A stretch of DNA of 64,000 bases, from NCBI GenBank assembly GCA_934511165.1, contig CAKSWA010000002.1, positions 1-64,000 of the forward strand, in the 5' to 3' direction. A model generated the notes under the pieces. It saw nothing but the letters and a program-made list of their open reading frames with translations, had not been told where the DNA came from and ran no database searches. Below, piece after piece: positions 32,992 through 41,399 of this stretch (within the stretch, counting starts at the first letter, position 1; each line of letters starts with the position of its first letter). The stretch is from an uncultured Oscillospiraceae bacterium (GTDB lineage Bacteria; Bacillota; Clostridia; Oscillospirales; Oscillospiraceae). Position numbers and translations under genes: made by a program.

Positions 32992-35379
32992 TTATTTCTT
33001 CCGTCTGGTCTCTTCCATAAACTTCTTCCAGCCGTCCTTTTCCCTGTTGACGACTTTCAAAAGCGCCTTGATCTGATCGTCGGAAAAGACGTTCGCCATG
33101 CGCGCGGCGTTGCGCCACGGCATATCGAGCACGTACATGAGATTCCCGGCGTTTTCCTTGCTGCCCACAAGATTCATCACGCGGCGCGCGGCTTCCAGCG
33201 CGTTGTACAGCCCCTTGCCAAGACCGCCGGGGAGATATTTCCCGCGGGAGATGGCGTCGTTGAAGTCCACCGCGCCGCGCTCTTCCCAGCGCGCGGGCGG
33301 GATATCATGACCAAGGAGCGCGGCAAAGCTCTCGTCGGATACATGCTGCACGTCCGCACGGCGGTAGACATCAAATTTTGGTGTTGCGTACTCATCCGCG
33401 GGCGCTTCGCCGGAAACATGCACCGTATGCACGAGCCGCAGATCGCGGCAGGAAGCGCCGACACAGAGTTCATACTCGCCCTCTTCCACGACCCAGCGGT
33501 TTTTGGCGCAGCTCCAGACGGCGAAGCTCCGCTCGGTAAGCGGGATAAAGACGGTCTTTTCCTCGCCGGGCAGCAGTTCCAAGCGTGCAAAGCCCGCGAG
33601 CGAGAGCGCCGGGCGCAGCATGCCGAGGGTCTTGCTGCGGATATAGAGCTGCGCGACCTCCGCTCCGGCGCGGCTGCCGGTATTTTGCACCGTGAAGCTC
33701 ACGCCGCCGGGCGAAAACTCGCCGGGGGCGTAGGAAAACTCCGTATAGCTCAGCCCGTATCCAAACGGATATTTGACGCGCTTGCGCGCGCTTTCATAAT
33801 ACCGGTAGCCAACGAACAGCCCTTCGCGGTATTCGCACGTTGCCTCGCGCCCCGGATACCACGGCGCGCAGGGCGTGTCTTCGAGCCGGAGAGGCATCGT
33901 CTCGGCCAGCTTGCCGCAGGGGTTCGCCTCGCCCGTGAGCAGCGCGGCGCACGCCGTGCCGACGGCCTGCCCGCCGAGATAGAGATGCAGCACCGCGCGG
34001 GCGAATACGTCCCATGTCATCTCCACGGGGCTGCCGCATTGCAGCACGATGCCGACGTTCGGGTTGACCTCCGCGATCTCGCGCAGAAGATCGAGCTGGT
34101 TTTCGCGCAGACGCATATGTTCGCGGTCGTACCCTTCGGTCTCGCTGCCCTCGTCCAGACCGAGGAAGAGCAGTACCTTCTCGCTCTGCGCGGCGAGCGC
34201 TTTTGCCCGGCGCAGCAGCCAGGGTGCGGCGGCTCCGCTGCGGAGAAAGCCCTTTTCGTAGCCGGTCACTTCCACGCCGGCATCGCGCAGCGCGTCGAGC
34301 GGCGCGTCCACCTGCGTGGGGTTGACGTGCGAGCTGCCCGCGCCCTGATAGCGCGGCACGGCGGCAAAATCGCCGATGACGGCGACGCGCTCGCCTTGCC
34401 GCAGCGGGAGAAATTCCTTTTCATTTTTCAGCAGCACGGCCGATTCCGCCGCGGCCTTCGCGGCGAGCGCATGGTGCGCCGTGCCGTCGAAAATGCCGCC
34501 GCGGGCGAGCGTTTTCTGCGCGGTGAAAATAAAGTCCAGCACGTGATCGACCTGCTCGTCGAGAAGCTTTTCGTCGAGCGTCCCGTTCCGCACGGCCTCG
34601 ACGATGTGCCGGTCGGTCTCGCCGTTGGAGGCCGGCATTTCCAGCGACGAGCCCGCGCGTACGGCCGCGACGCGGTCATTATTTCCGCCCCAGTCGGAAA
34701 CGACGAGCCCGTCAAAACCCCATTCGCCGCGGAGGATATCGCGCAGCAGGTGCTCGTTTTCGTTGCAGTAAGTACCGTTCAGCCGGTTATACGCCGTCAT
34801 AAGAGAGCGCACGCCGCCCTCTTTGATCGCGGTTTCAAACGCCGGAAGATAGATCTCGCGCAGCGTCCGCTCGTCCATCACGGAATCGGTCGCCATGCGG
34901 CGCAGCTCCTGCGAGTTTGCAGCGAAATGCTTCACGCACGCGCTAACGCCGGTGCTCTGTATGCCGCGGATCATCGCCGCGGCGAGCTTGCCGGAGAGGA
35001 GCGGATCCTCGGAGAAATACTCAAAGTTCCGCCCGCAGAGCGGGCTGCGCTTGATGTTCACGCCGGGCCCCAGCACCATGCCGATGCCCTGCGCCACGGC
35101 CTCCTCGCCGAGCGCGCGGCCGATATCGGAAAGAAGGGCTTCGTCCCAGCTGTTCGCAAGCGCGCTCGCTGTCGGAAAGCACGTTGCCGGAACGGAGCGC
35201 CCGAGCCCCAGCGCGTCGGAATCGCTCTCCTGCTTGCGCAGGCCGTGCGGCCCGTCCGTCATCATCTCGGACGGAATGCCGAGCCGCTCCACGGCTTTCG
35301 TGTGCCAGAAATCCAGTCCGGACGTAAGTCCCGCCTTTTCCTCCAGCGTCAGCCTGGCGATGAGATCGGCGTATTTCAT
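32992..35379 (-). CDS. GH3 beta-glucosidase-type enzyme
   Basis: A 795-residue glycoside hydrolase with no signal peptide, so cytosolic. The GH3 N-terminal barrel starts at LTLEEKAGLTSG; MTDGPHGLR, KHFAANSQE (catalytic-dyad Lys/His region) and GLVVSDWGG (nucleophile Asp) are family motifs. The GH3_C sandwich (about 345-560) has the GSSHVNPTQ region, and a fibronectin III-like domain (about 590-665) begins near FSPGGVSFTVQNTG. A non-typical 120-residue helical tail ends the protein. Substrates are beta-linked glucosides or xylosides; specificity is not readable. Start by GGGGAGGG 7 nt upstream. Its own promoter region lies at 35380-35430. Confidence 0.9.
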   Translation of the reverse strand: MKYADLIARLTLEEKAGLTSGLDFWHTKAVERLGIPSEMMTDGPHGLRKQESDSDALGLGRSVPATCFPTASALANSWDEALLSDIGRALGEEAVAQGIGMVLGPGVNIKRSPLCGRNFEYFSEDPLLSGKLAAAMIRGIQSTGVSACVKHFAANSQELRRMATDSVMDERTLREIYLPAFETAIKEGGVRSLMTAYNRLNGTYCNENEHLLRDILRGEWGFDGLVVSDWGGNNDRVAAVRAGSSLEMPASNGETDRHIVEAVRNGTLDEKLLDEQVDHVLDFIFTAQKTLARGGIFDGTAHHALAAKAAAESAVLLKNEKEFLPLRQGERVAVIGDFAAVPRYQGAGSSHVNPTQVDAPLDALRDAGVEVTGYEKGFLRSGAAAPWLLRRAKALAAQSEKVLLFLGLDEGSETEGYDREHMRLRENQLDLLREIAEVNPNVGIVLQCGSPVEMTWDVFARAVLHLYLGGQAVGTACAALLTGEANPCGKLAETMPLRLEDTPCAPWYPGREATCEYREGLFVGYRYYESARKRVKYPFGYGLSYTEFSYAPGEFSPGGVSFTVQNTGSRAGAEVAQLYIRSKTLGMLRPALSLAGFARLELLPGEEKTVFIPLTERSFAVWSCAKNRWVVEEGEYELCVGASCRDLRLVHTVHVSGEAPADEYATPKFDVYRRADVQHVSDESFAALLGHDIPPARWEERGAVDFNDAISRGKYLPGGLGKGLYNALEAARRVMNLVGSKENAGNLMYVLDMPWRNAARMANVFSDDQIKALLKVVNREKDGWKKFMEETRRKK

Positions 35380-35430
35380 GTGTGCGCCCTCCCCGAGTAC
35401 ATACTTTCTTTGTAATAACTGCATCATAGC

Positions 35431-35467
35431 AAAAAAAACGCCCGGCGGCAAGATGTACCGTCGGGCG
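35431..35467 (-). terminator. Terminator after the first alanine racemase gene
   Basis: CGCCCGACGG / CCGCCGGGCG stem (one G-T pair) with a 9-nt loop and eight Ts on the minus strand. Confidence 0.85.
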
Positions 35468-35491
35468 GTTCCGTGCAGTAAAATGAAACGC

Positions 35492-36622
35492 TTAATTTTC
35501 GATGATGCGCTCCACACGCGGCGAGAGCGCGCTCGTGAGAGCACAGCCTTCGTTCGCGCCGCAGAAGTTTGCAACGTCCTGCGAGAGAAGGGCGTTTCCC
35601 TCGCGGTCAAAGCCGAAGAGCGTGACCTCTTCGCCGGTCTGCACGTCCATGCCGGCCACATCCACCATGCATTGATCCATGCAGCACGCAAGCAGAGGGC
35701 GGCGCTCGCCGCGCACGAGAATATCGCCGTGCATTTCCACGAGTGGGAGATAGAGCCCGTCGCCGTAGCCGACGCCGACGATGGCGACATCCGCGTCGTG
35801 ATCGAGCGTATACACCCCGCCGTAGCCGAGCTTTTCTCCCGCGCGGCGATGGTGGACGGCCATAATGCAGCTGCGCCACGAGGCGCATTCGCGCACATTC
35901 CCGCGCGGCTGCGTCGGGTGATCCATGATGAGCCGCCGCCCGAGGCGCACGGCGTCAAAGTGGTATTCGGGGTAATACTCGCTCCCGGCGCTGTCGCAGA
36001 TGTGGCGCATCGGCACAGCAAAGCCCGCGCGCTCCACCTGTTCCACGCTGCGCAGCAGAAGCTCCGCCTGCGCGCGGCAGAGCTCCGGCTTTGCCGTGTC
36101 GGCAAAGTGGGAGTAGACGCCCGTGAGCTTTATGCGCTCCCCGGCGGCGGAGAGCTCCTTCAAAAGCGCCGAGAGCTCATCCCCCGGCGTCACGCCAACG
36201 CGGTGGAGGCCGGTATCAATTTTAATTTGTATCTTCACATCCGTCTGCGCCGCTTCCGCTGCCGCAGCGAGCACAGGCAGCAGGCCGAGCCGTCCGGCGG
36301 TGAGCGTGAGATGCGCGTTCACGGCGTCCGGGATCGCGCGGGGCAGGGGATTGCCGAGAATGAGCGCGTCTTTCCCGATGCCGAGCGCGCGCAGCGCCAG
36401 TCCCTCGGACACGTGCGCGAGCGCGAACGTGCGGATGCCCGGCAGCGCCGCGAGCGCCGGGGCGGTGAGCGAAAGACCCAGCCCATAGGCGTCGCACTTG
36501 AGCACCGGGATGATCTCCGCGCCGGGCGAGAGCGTTTTTTCAATCGCCGCAACATTGGCGCACAGCGCGTCCGTATGCACCGCCAGATAGGAATTATTCA
36601 GACTATTCATATAATAATCCAT
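35492..36622 (-). CDS. Alanine racemase family protein, copy 1
   Basis: A 376-residue PLP enzyme. The PLP-lysine motif reads VLKCDAYGLG (about residues 39-48) instead of the usual VKANAYGHG; the C-terminal domain tyrosine is in GYGGVY, and VAIVGVGYGDGLYL and CCMDQCMVDV are conserved. The Cys after the Lys and the loss of the HG pair distinguish it from the second copy at 51840, so it may prefer another amino acid (for example serine) or simply be a divergent Alr. It provides D-amino acids for wall synthesis. GGAGAG lies 8 nt before the ATG. Confidence 0.85.
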   Translation of the reverse strand: MDYYMNSLNNSYLAVHTDALCANVAAIEKTLSPGAEIIPVLKCDAYGLGLSLTAPALAALPGIRTFALAHVSEGLALRALGIGKDALILGNPLPRAIPDAVNAHLTLTAGRLGLLPVLAAAAEAAQTDVKIQIKIDTGLHRVGVTPGDELSALLKELSAAGERIKLTGVYSHFADTAKPELCRAQAELLLRSVEQVERAGFAVPMRHICDSAGSEYYPEYHFDAVRLGRRLIMDHPTQPRGNVRECASWRSCIMAVHHRRAGEKLGYGGVYTLDHDADVAIVGVGYGDGLYLPLVEMHGDILVRGERRPLLACCMDQCMVDVAGMDVQTGEEVTLFGFDREGNALLSQDVANFCGANEGCALTSALSPRVERIIEN

Positions 36623-36655
36623 AAAAATCTCTCCGAAATATTCACATATTCACCG

Positions 36656-36742
36656 CGTTTATGCATATTGAAACTGCCGGACAAGGCGGGAAAGCCGCGG
36701 AAACGATGCATATTATATTGCATAAAAGCCGTTTATGCAAGA
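36656..36742. promoter_or_regulatory. TGCATA-type repeats upstream of the amino acid ABC operon
   Basis: Repeated TATGCATATTG-like words: 36658-36670, the inverted pair ATGCA-N8-TGCAT (36706-36723) and TTTATGCAA (36732-36740). These lie between the divergent alanine racemase and ABC operon and could bind ArgR or a similar repressor. Confidence 0.4.
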
Positions 36743-36813
36743 GAAACCTCCGGCTTTTAGCAATATCACCAAAAACGGCGGAAGAAAAACGGAAGAAATC
36801 GAATTTAAAACCA

Positions 36814-36842
36814 TTGACATTGTATAAATATGCGATTATACT
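36814..36842 (+). promoter_or_regulatory. Promoter of the amino acid ABC operon with ARG-box-like spacer
   Basis: TTGACA (36814-36819), 17-nt spacer, TATACT (36837-36842). The spacer contains TGTATAAATATGCG (36821-36834), close to the Firmicute ArgR box TGTATAWWWATNCA as I remember it. Confidence 0.7.
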
Positions 36843-36895
36843 ATGCCCAACCTGAAACAAATTCATCCCCATTGAATGGAAAGGAAAGAAAAGAA

Positions 36896-37681
36896 ATGAA
36901 AAAGGTAACCGCAATCGTTCTGGCTCTGCTTATGGTGCTGAGCCTCGCTGCCTGCGGCAGCGCTTCGTCCGAAAGCAAAACTCTCGTCATGGCAACCTCC
37001 GCCGACTATCCCCCGTATGAGTTCATCGTTCTCAATGACAAGAACGAGCAGCAGTACGTCGGTATCGACATCTCCGTCTCCGAGGCGATTGCCGCGGACA
37101 TGGGCAAAGAGCTCCAGGTTGTGAACATGGACTTTGACAGCCTCATGGCCGGCCTGCAGAAGGGCGACGCCGACATGGTCCTCGCCGCCATCGAGGTCAC
37201 CGAGGAGCGTCTTGAAGCTGCCGATTTCTCCGATCCCTACTACACCGACCTGCCTCCGATGATCCTTGTCAAGGCGGACAAGGCCGGCGAGTACACCAGC
37301 ATTGAGTCCTTCTCTGGCAAGAGCGTCGGCGCCCAGACCGGCACGACCAAGGCCGACATCGTCACCAACGACATGCCCGGCGCGAATCTCGTGGCTCTCA
37401 CGAGCGTGAACGACCTCGTCAACCAGCTCGTGTACGACAAGGTAGACGCCATTGTTGTTGACGGCGCCGTTGCGCAGCAGTATGCCAAGTCCAACAGCGA
37501 TCTCGTCGTGGCGGACGTGAGCCTCGGCGAAGCCTACCCCTACTGTGTTGCCGTGCAGAAGGGCGACCCGAAGGGCCTGCTGCCCTCCATCAACGAGACG
37601 ATCGCCAAGCTCGTTGCCGATGGCACCATCGAGCAGTACATTGCCGATGCCGAAGCTCTCAGCGATCAGGCGATCGAGTGA
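36896..37681 (+). CDS. Polar amino acid ABC transporter binding lipoprotein
   Basis: A 261-residue family 3 solute-binding lipoprotein with lipobox LSLAAC. SADYPPYEFIVLND, YVGIDISVSEAIAADMG, MVLAAIEVTEERLEAADFSD and GAQTGTTKADI are standard ligand-pocket regions of His/Arg/Gln-type binding proteins. The residues do not fix the amino acid; the ArgR-like promoter element suggests arginine, which is inference. AAAGGAAAG precedes the ATG at 36896; the longer frame from 36830 has no signal peptide at its start. Confidence 0.92.
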   Translation: MKKVTAIVLALLMVLSLAACGSASSESKTLVMATSADYPPYEFIVLNDKNEQQYVGIDISVSEAIAADMGKELQVVNMDFDSLMAGLQKGDADMVLAAIEVTEERLEAADFSDPYYTDLPPMILVKADKAGEYTSIESFSGKSVGAQTGTTKADIVTNDMPGANLVALTSVNDLVNQLVYDKVDAIVVDGAVAQQYAKSNSDLVVADVSLGEAYPYCVAVQKGDPKGLLPSINETIAKLVADGTIEQYIADAEALSDQAIE

Positions 37682-37724
37682 TAGTGATCGATTAAACAAA
37701 ACCGTACATCCTTCTCTTTGAAGC

Positions 37725-37762
37725 GTGTGCGCCCTGCCTGGACTACAGGCAGGGCGCATACG
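37725..37762 (+). other. Intercistronic hairpin after the amino acid binding-protein gene
   Basis: TGCGCCCTGCCTG-GACTA-CAGGCAGGGCGCA with no U tract, between binding-protein and permease genes; probably tunes the relative amount of the two messages. Confidence 0.65.
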
Positions 37763-37820
37763 TGCCGTTTCGCTCTCCCGCATTTCCCGCGTCCAAATAT
37801 AGAAAGGGTCAGGAAAAACT

Positions 37821-38552
37821 ATGTGGTGGTCTAATCTGTTTGCCGGCATGTCCCCGGCAAACTTCTTCAACTTCTCCTTCCTGCCGAAGTATCTTTCGTT
37901 CTTCGTGCAGGGGCTGGAGTATACGCTGCTCCTCTCGATCATATCGGTAGGTCTTGCGGTCATCCCGGCGCTCGCGCTCGCGCTCATGCGCCTGAGCCGC
38001 AACAAGGTTGTACGAAACATCTCCGGCGCTTACATTGCGGTGTTTCGCTCCACGCCGATGATGGTGCAGCTCTACATCATTTTCTACGGCCTTTTCAGCG
38101 TGATCAAGATCCCGTCGGTCATTATTCTGGGCTTCATCGATCTCTCCCGCTTTATCCCCGGCGTTGTGGCGCTCGCGCTCAACTCCTCGGCGTACGTTGC
38201 GGAGATCATCCGCGCGGGCATTCTCGCCGTGGACGGCGGCCAGAACGAGGCGGCGCGCTCGCTCGGTCTCAGCTCGTGGCAGAGCATGAAGCTCGTTGTG
38301 CTGCCGCAGGCGATCAAGAACATCCTTCCCGCGCTCGCCAACGAGCTTGTAACGATGGTGAAGGAATCGTCCATCTGCTCGGTGCTCGGCATGACGGAGC
38401 TCATCTGGGGCGCCAAGACCGTCGCGACGACGACGTACAAGACGCTCTCGCCGTATGTTCTCGCAGCGCTCGTGTACTTCGTTATCAACTACCCGGCCAG
38501 CAAGGCCATCGAAGCGATTGAAAGGAGAATGCGCCGTGGCGACAGGATCTGA
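37821..38552 (+). CDS. Amino acid ABC transporter permease (HisM/GlnP type)
   Basis: A 243-residue membrane protein with about five helices. The cytosolic loop [21 protein letters not shown] (positions 137-157, shown in full as its key part) is the EAA motif of the His/Gln family; [18 protein letters not shown] near residue 75 is also typical. The downstream ATPase gene starts inside its 3' end. Confidence 0.93.
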   Translation: MWWSNLFAGMSPANFFNFSFLPKYLSFFVQGLEYTLLLSIISVGLAVIPALALALMRLSRNKVVRNISGAYIAVFRSTPMMVQLYIIFYGLFSVIKIPSVIILGFIDLSRFIPGVVALALNSSAYVAEIIRAGILAVDGGQNEAARSLGLSSWQSMKLVVLPQAIKNILPALANELVTMVKESSICSVLGMTELIWGAKTVATTTYKTLSPYVLAALVYFVINYPASKAIEAIERRMRRGDRI

Positions 38553-39279
38553 ACTCATCCGCGTGGAGAGCGTGACCAAAAAATTCAAGGGCGGCGTCGT
38601 GGCGCTCAACGAGTGCTCGCTCACCATTTCGCGCGGCGAGGTTGTGGCGATTATCGGCCCCTCCGGCAGCGGCAAATCCACGCTGCTCCGCTGCTTGAAC
38701 CTGCTGGAAACGCCGACCTCCGGCCATATCTACTTTGACGGCACGGACATCACCGACAAAAAGGTGGACATCAACCTCCACCGCCGCAAAATGGGCATGG
38801 TGTTCCAGCACTTCAATCTCTTCCCACACAAGACCGTGATGCAGAACATCACGCTTGCGCCCGTCACGCTCAAGCTCAAAACCGAGGATGAGGCGAAAAA
38901 GCGCGGCATGCAACTTCTGGAACGCATCGGTCTGGCAGATAAGGCGAACGAATACCCGAACATGCTCTCCGGCGGACAGAAGCAGCGCATTGCCATCGTC
39001 CGCGCGCTGTGCATGGAGCCGGACGTGATGCTCTTCGACGAGCCGACGAGCGCGCTCGACCCCGAAATGGTCGGCGAGGTGCTCGATCTCATGCGCCAGC
39101 TCGCTTCCGACGGCATGACCATGGCAGTCGTGACGCACGAGATGGGCTTTGCGCGCGAGGTGGCGAGCCGCGTCATCTTCATGGACGGCGGCGCGATTCT
39201 CGAAGAGAACACGCCCTCCGAGCTTTTCGACCATCCGCAGAACCCCCGCACGCAGACGTTTCTTTCCAAGGTTCTCTGA
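38536..39279 (+). CDS. Amino acid ABC transporter ATPase (GlnQ/HisP type)
   Basis: A 247-residue ATPase. Walker [10 protein letters not shown] (about residues 35-43), Q-loop [14 protein letters not shown], signature LSGGQKQR, Walker [13 protein letters not shown] and switch His in VVTHEM. The GTG start at 38536 overlaps the permease gene by 17 nt and has AAAGGAG 8 nt upstream. Completes the importer with the two preceding genes. Confidence 0.95.
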   Translation: MATGSELIRVESVTKKFKGGVVALNECSLTISRGEVVAIIGPSGSGKSTLLRCLNLLETPTSGHIYFDGTDITDKKVDINLHRRKMGMVFQHFNLFPHKTVMQNITLAPVTLKLKTEDEAKKRGMQLLERIGLADKANEYPNMLSGGQKQRIAIVRALCMEPDVMLFDEPTSALDPEMVGEVLDLMRQLASDGMTMAVVTHEMGFAREVASRVIFMDGGAILEENTPSELFDHPQNPRTQTFLSKVL

Positions 39280-39327
39280 TATTTCCGCCGCGGCGTCCCA
39301 AACCGGACACCGCGGCGATTTTTCTAT

Positions 39328-39436
39328 GCCTCCCTCTGACGAGGGCAGACTCTCCCCGGCGGGGAGAGATGTCGCCGTAGGCGACAGAGAGGGGGGCGGG
39401 GGTGGCAAAACCGCAGGTTTTGCCGGAGGGAGAGAA
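39328..39436. repeat. Diverged dispersed repeat, copy 4
   Basis: Begins GCCTCCCTCTGACGAGGG and ends TGCCGGAGGGAGAG with internal hairpins (CTCCCCGGCGGGGAG, GTCGCCGTAGGCGAC, GGCAAAACCGCAGGTTTTGCC). It shares the CCTCCCTC/GAGGGAG arms with copies 5 and 6 but the internal hairpins differ. Confidence 0.6.
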
Positions 39437-39525
39437 TTTATTCCCTAAAAGATATATTTCGTTGTTGTTGCGATTTCAGAAAAATGGCGTATTATATTCT
39501 TTATAAAGGCAACGAGGTGGAACCG

Positions 39526-40806
39526 ATGAAGTATGCTTATACGAACGGCGTGCTGCTCGACGGCAGCGCGGATATGCAGCCGCAGCACGGCATGGTGCTG
39601 CGCACGGACGGGGAGAAAATCCTCGATATTGTCCCGGAGGGCACCGACCTTACCGGCTTTGAGATCGTCGATCTCAAGGGCGGATATCTCATGCCCGGCC
39701 TCATCAATCTGCACGTCCATCTGCCCGCGAGCGGCAGCCCGAAAAAGCAGGGCAACCCCCGCAAGCTTGTAAAGTTCATGACTTCCATGGCGCTCACGCG
39801 GCGCATCGCGCTCGCCATGTGCGAGGGCTATGCGAAAACGCAGCTTATGAGCGGCGTTACGACGATCCGCACCGTCGGCGGCATTGCCGATATCGATACG
39901 CGTCTGCGCGGCCGCATCGCCGCGGGCAAGTGCGACGGCCCGCGCATTCTCGCTGCGGACATGGCCGTTTCCGTCCCCGGCGGGCACATGGCGGGCTCGC
40001 TCGCCTATGAGGCGACGAGCGCCGCGGAAGCCGCAGAGGACGTGCGCAAGATCGCGCAGGCAAAGCCCGATCTCATCAAGCTCATGATCACCGGCGGCGT
40101 GCTGGATGCGAAGAAAAAGGGCGAGCCGGGCGAGCTCAAAATGCCGCCGGAATACGTCCGCGCGGCGTGCGGCGAGGCACATAAGCTCGGCCTGAGCGTT
40201 GCGGCGCATGTCGAAAGCCCCGAGGGCGTGCGCGTGGCGCTCGAAAACGGCGTGGACACGATTGAGCACGGCGCGAAGCCGGACGAGGAGATTCTGCGTC
40301 TCTTCCGTGAGCGCGGCGCGGCGCAGGTCGCGACGCTCTCCGCCGCGGTGCCGTATGCGCGCTTTGACCGCAGCGTCAGCAAGGCGACCGAAATGGAGCA
40401 GTATAACGGCGAAGTTGTGCTCGAGGGCATCATCGAGTGTGCCAAGGAATGTCTGGCTGCCGGTATCCCCGTCGGCCTCGGCACCGACACGGGCTGCCCG
40501 TATATCACGCATTACGACATGTGGCGCGAGGTGCGCTATTTCCACACGTTCTGCGGCGTATCGAACGCCTTTGCGCTGCACACCGCAACGCTCGGCAATG
40601 CGAAGATCGCGGGGATCGACGGCGTTACCGGCTCGCTCACGCCCGGCAAGAGCGCCGATCTCATCGTCACGGCGCAAAACCCGCTCGACAATCTGGAGGC
40701 GCTGCGCCATGTGTCCATGGTGACGATGCGCGGCAAGCTTTTCCGCGAACCCGCGGTGAAAAAAATGCCCGACTGCGAGCGGGAACTCGATAAGATTCCC
40801 TGCTAA
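39526..40806 (+). CDS. Amidohydrolase (imidazolonepropionase/prolidase-like)
   Basis: A 426-residue metal-dependent hydrolase of the amidohydrolase superfamily. Metal ligands read as NLHVHLPA (HxH, about residues 63-65), the probable carboxylated Lys in DLIKLMITGG, His in VAAHVES and TIEHGAK, and the late Asp in LGTDTGCPY. The C-terminal GSLTPGKSADLIVT is the returning beta-sandwich. Members include prolidases and cyclic-amide hydrolases; the substrate is unknown. GAGGTGG sits 8 nt before the ATG. Its position after an amino acid importer hints at peptide or amino acid derivative breakdown. Confidence 0.85.
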   Translation: MKYAYTNGVLLDGSADMQPQHGMVLRTDGEKILDIVPEGTDLTGFEIVDLKGGYLMPGLINLHVHLPASGSPKKQGNPRKLVKFMTSMALTRRIALAMCEGYAKTQLMSGVTTIRTVGGIADIDTRLRGRIAAGKCDGPRILAADMAVSVPGGHMAGSLAYEATSAAEAAEDVRKIAQAKPDLIKLMITGGVLDAKKKGEPGELKMPPEYVRAACGEAHKLGLSVAAHVESPEGVRVALENGVDTIEHGAKPDEEILRLFRERGAAQVATLSAAVPYARFDRSVSKATEMEQYNGEVVLEGIIECAKECLAAGIPVGLGTDTGCPYITHYDMWREVRYFHTFCGVSNAFALHTATLGNAKIAGIDGVTGSLTPGKSADLIVTAQNPLDNLEALRHVSMVTMRGKLFREPAVKKMPDCERELDKIPC

Positions 40807-40811
40807 GAAAT

Positions 40812-40950
40812 GCCTCCCTCTGACGAGGGAGGTGGATTTTGCCGAAGGCAAAAGACGGAGGGAGAGAACCCTTCAAATGCAGAAAACGCAAATCTGTCTC
40901 TCCCTCAGTCAGCCTGGCGGCTGCCAGCTCCCTCGTCAGAGGGAGCCTTT
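40812..40950. repeat. Dispersed cloverleaf repeat, copy 5 (reverse orientation variant)
   Basis: GCCTCCCTCTGACGAGGGAGG, then TTTTGCCGAAGGCAAAA, GACGGAGGGAG, about 35 nt of spacer, CTCCCTCAGTCAGCC, a GGCGGCTGCC hairpin, and CTCCCTCGTCAGAGGGAG followed by a T run that probably also ends transcription of the amidohydrolase gene. Confidence 0.75.
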
Positions 40951-40965
40951 TTTTGTATAAAAGGC

Positions 40966-41006
40966 TTGACAAACTGTATTAACTGTGTTAACTTCCATAA
41001 TACAGT
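40966..41006 (+). promoter_or_regulatory. Promoter and operator of the GntR-ABC operon
   Basis: TTGACA at 40966-40971 with TAACTT 17 nt downstream. Overlapping it is a 9-bp inverted repeat ACTGTATTA (40973-40981) / TAATACAGT (40998-41006) with a 16-nt spacer, plus the direct words GTATTAACT and GTGTTAACT. This resembles operators used by YtrA-type GntR autorepressors. Confidence 0.6.
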
Positions 41007-41030
41007 CGATACACGGAAGGAGGTGGCGGC

Positions 41031-41399
41031 ATGGTCACGATCAATTACCGGGACGGACGCCCGATCTATGAGCAGGTCAAGGACGATCTGCGGCGGCTTG
41101 TCGTCACCGGTGCGATGCAGCCGGGGGAGAAGCTTCCCTCGGTGCGTGAGCTTGCGGTATCGCTCGCCATCAACCCGAACACGATCCAGCGCGCCTACCG
41201 CGAACTGGAAAGCGAAGGGTACATTGTCTCCGTCCCCGGCAAGGGCAGCTTCTGTGCCCAGTTCTCCCCGCAGAGCGACCCGCGGCGCGAGGAACTTCTC
41301 GTGCGGCTGGAAGAAACGGTGCGGGAGCTTCGCTGGCTCGGCGTGAGCAAGGAAGAGATCATAGAGAAGATCGGAGGCGGTGGCCATGGCGAGCATTGA
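41031..41399 (+). CDS. YtrA-type GntR regulator
   Basis: A 122-residue regulator: winged helix about residues 8-75 with KLPSVRELAVSLAINPNTIQ and AYRELESEGYI, then a short C-terminal dimerisation helix pair (RREELLVRLEETVRELRWLG). This short form is the YtrA subfamily, which represses adjacent ABC export genes in response to wall stress. AAGGAGGTGG precedes the ATG. Overlaps the ABC ATPase gene by 14 nt. Confidence 0.92.
   Translation: MVTINYRDGRPIYEQVKDDLRRLVVTGAMQPGEKLPSVRELAVSLAINPNTIQRAYRELESEGYIVSVPGKGSFCAQFSPQSDPRREELLVRLEETVRELRWLGVSKEEIIEKIGGGGHGEH

Noticed and set aside
31016..33118. 700-codon minus-strand frame over the GH13 gene
   Set aside because: Shadow of the GH13 coding frame; no start context and crosses the GH13 terminator.
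32491..35415. 974-codon plus-strand frame over the GH3 gene
   Set aside because: Shadow of the minus-strand GH3 beta-glucosidase, which has all family motifs.
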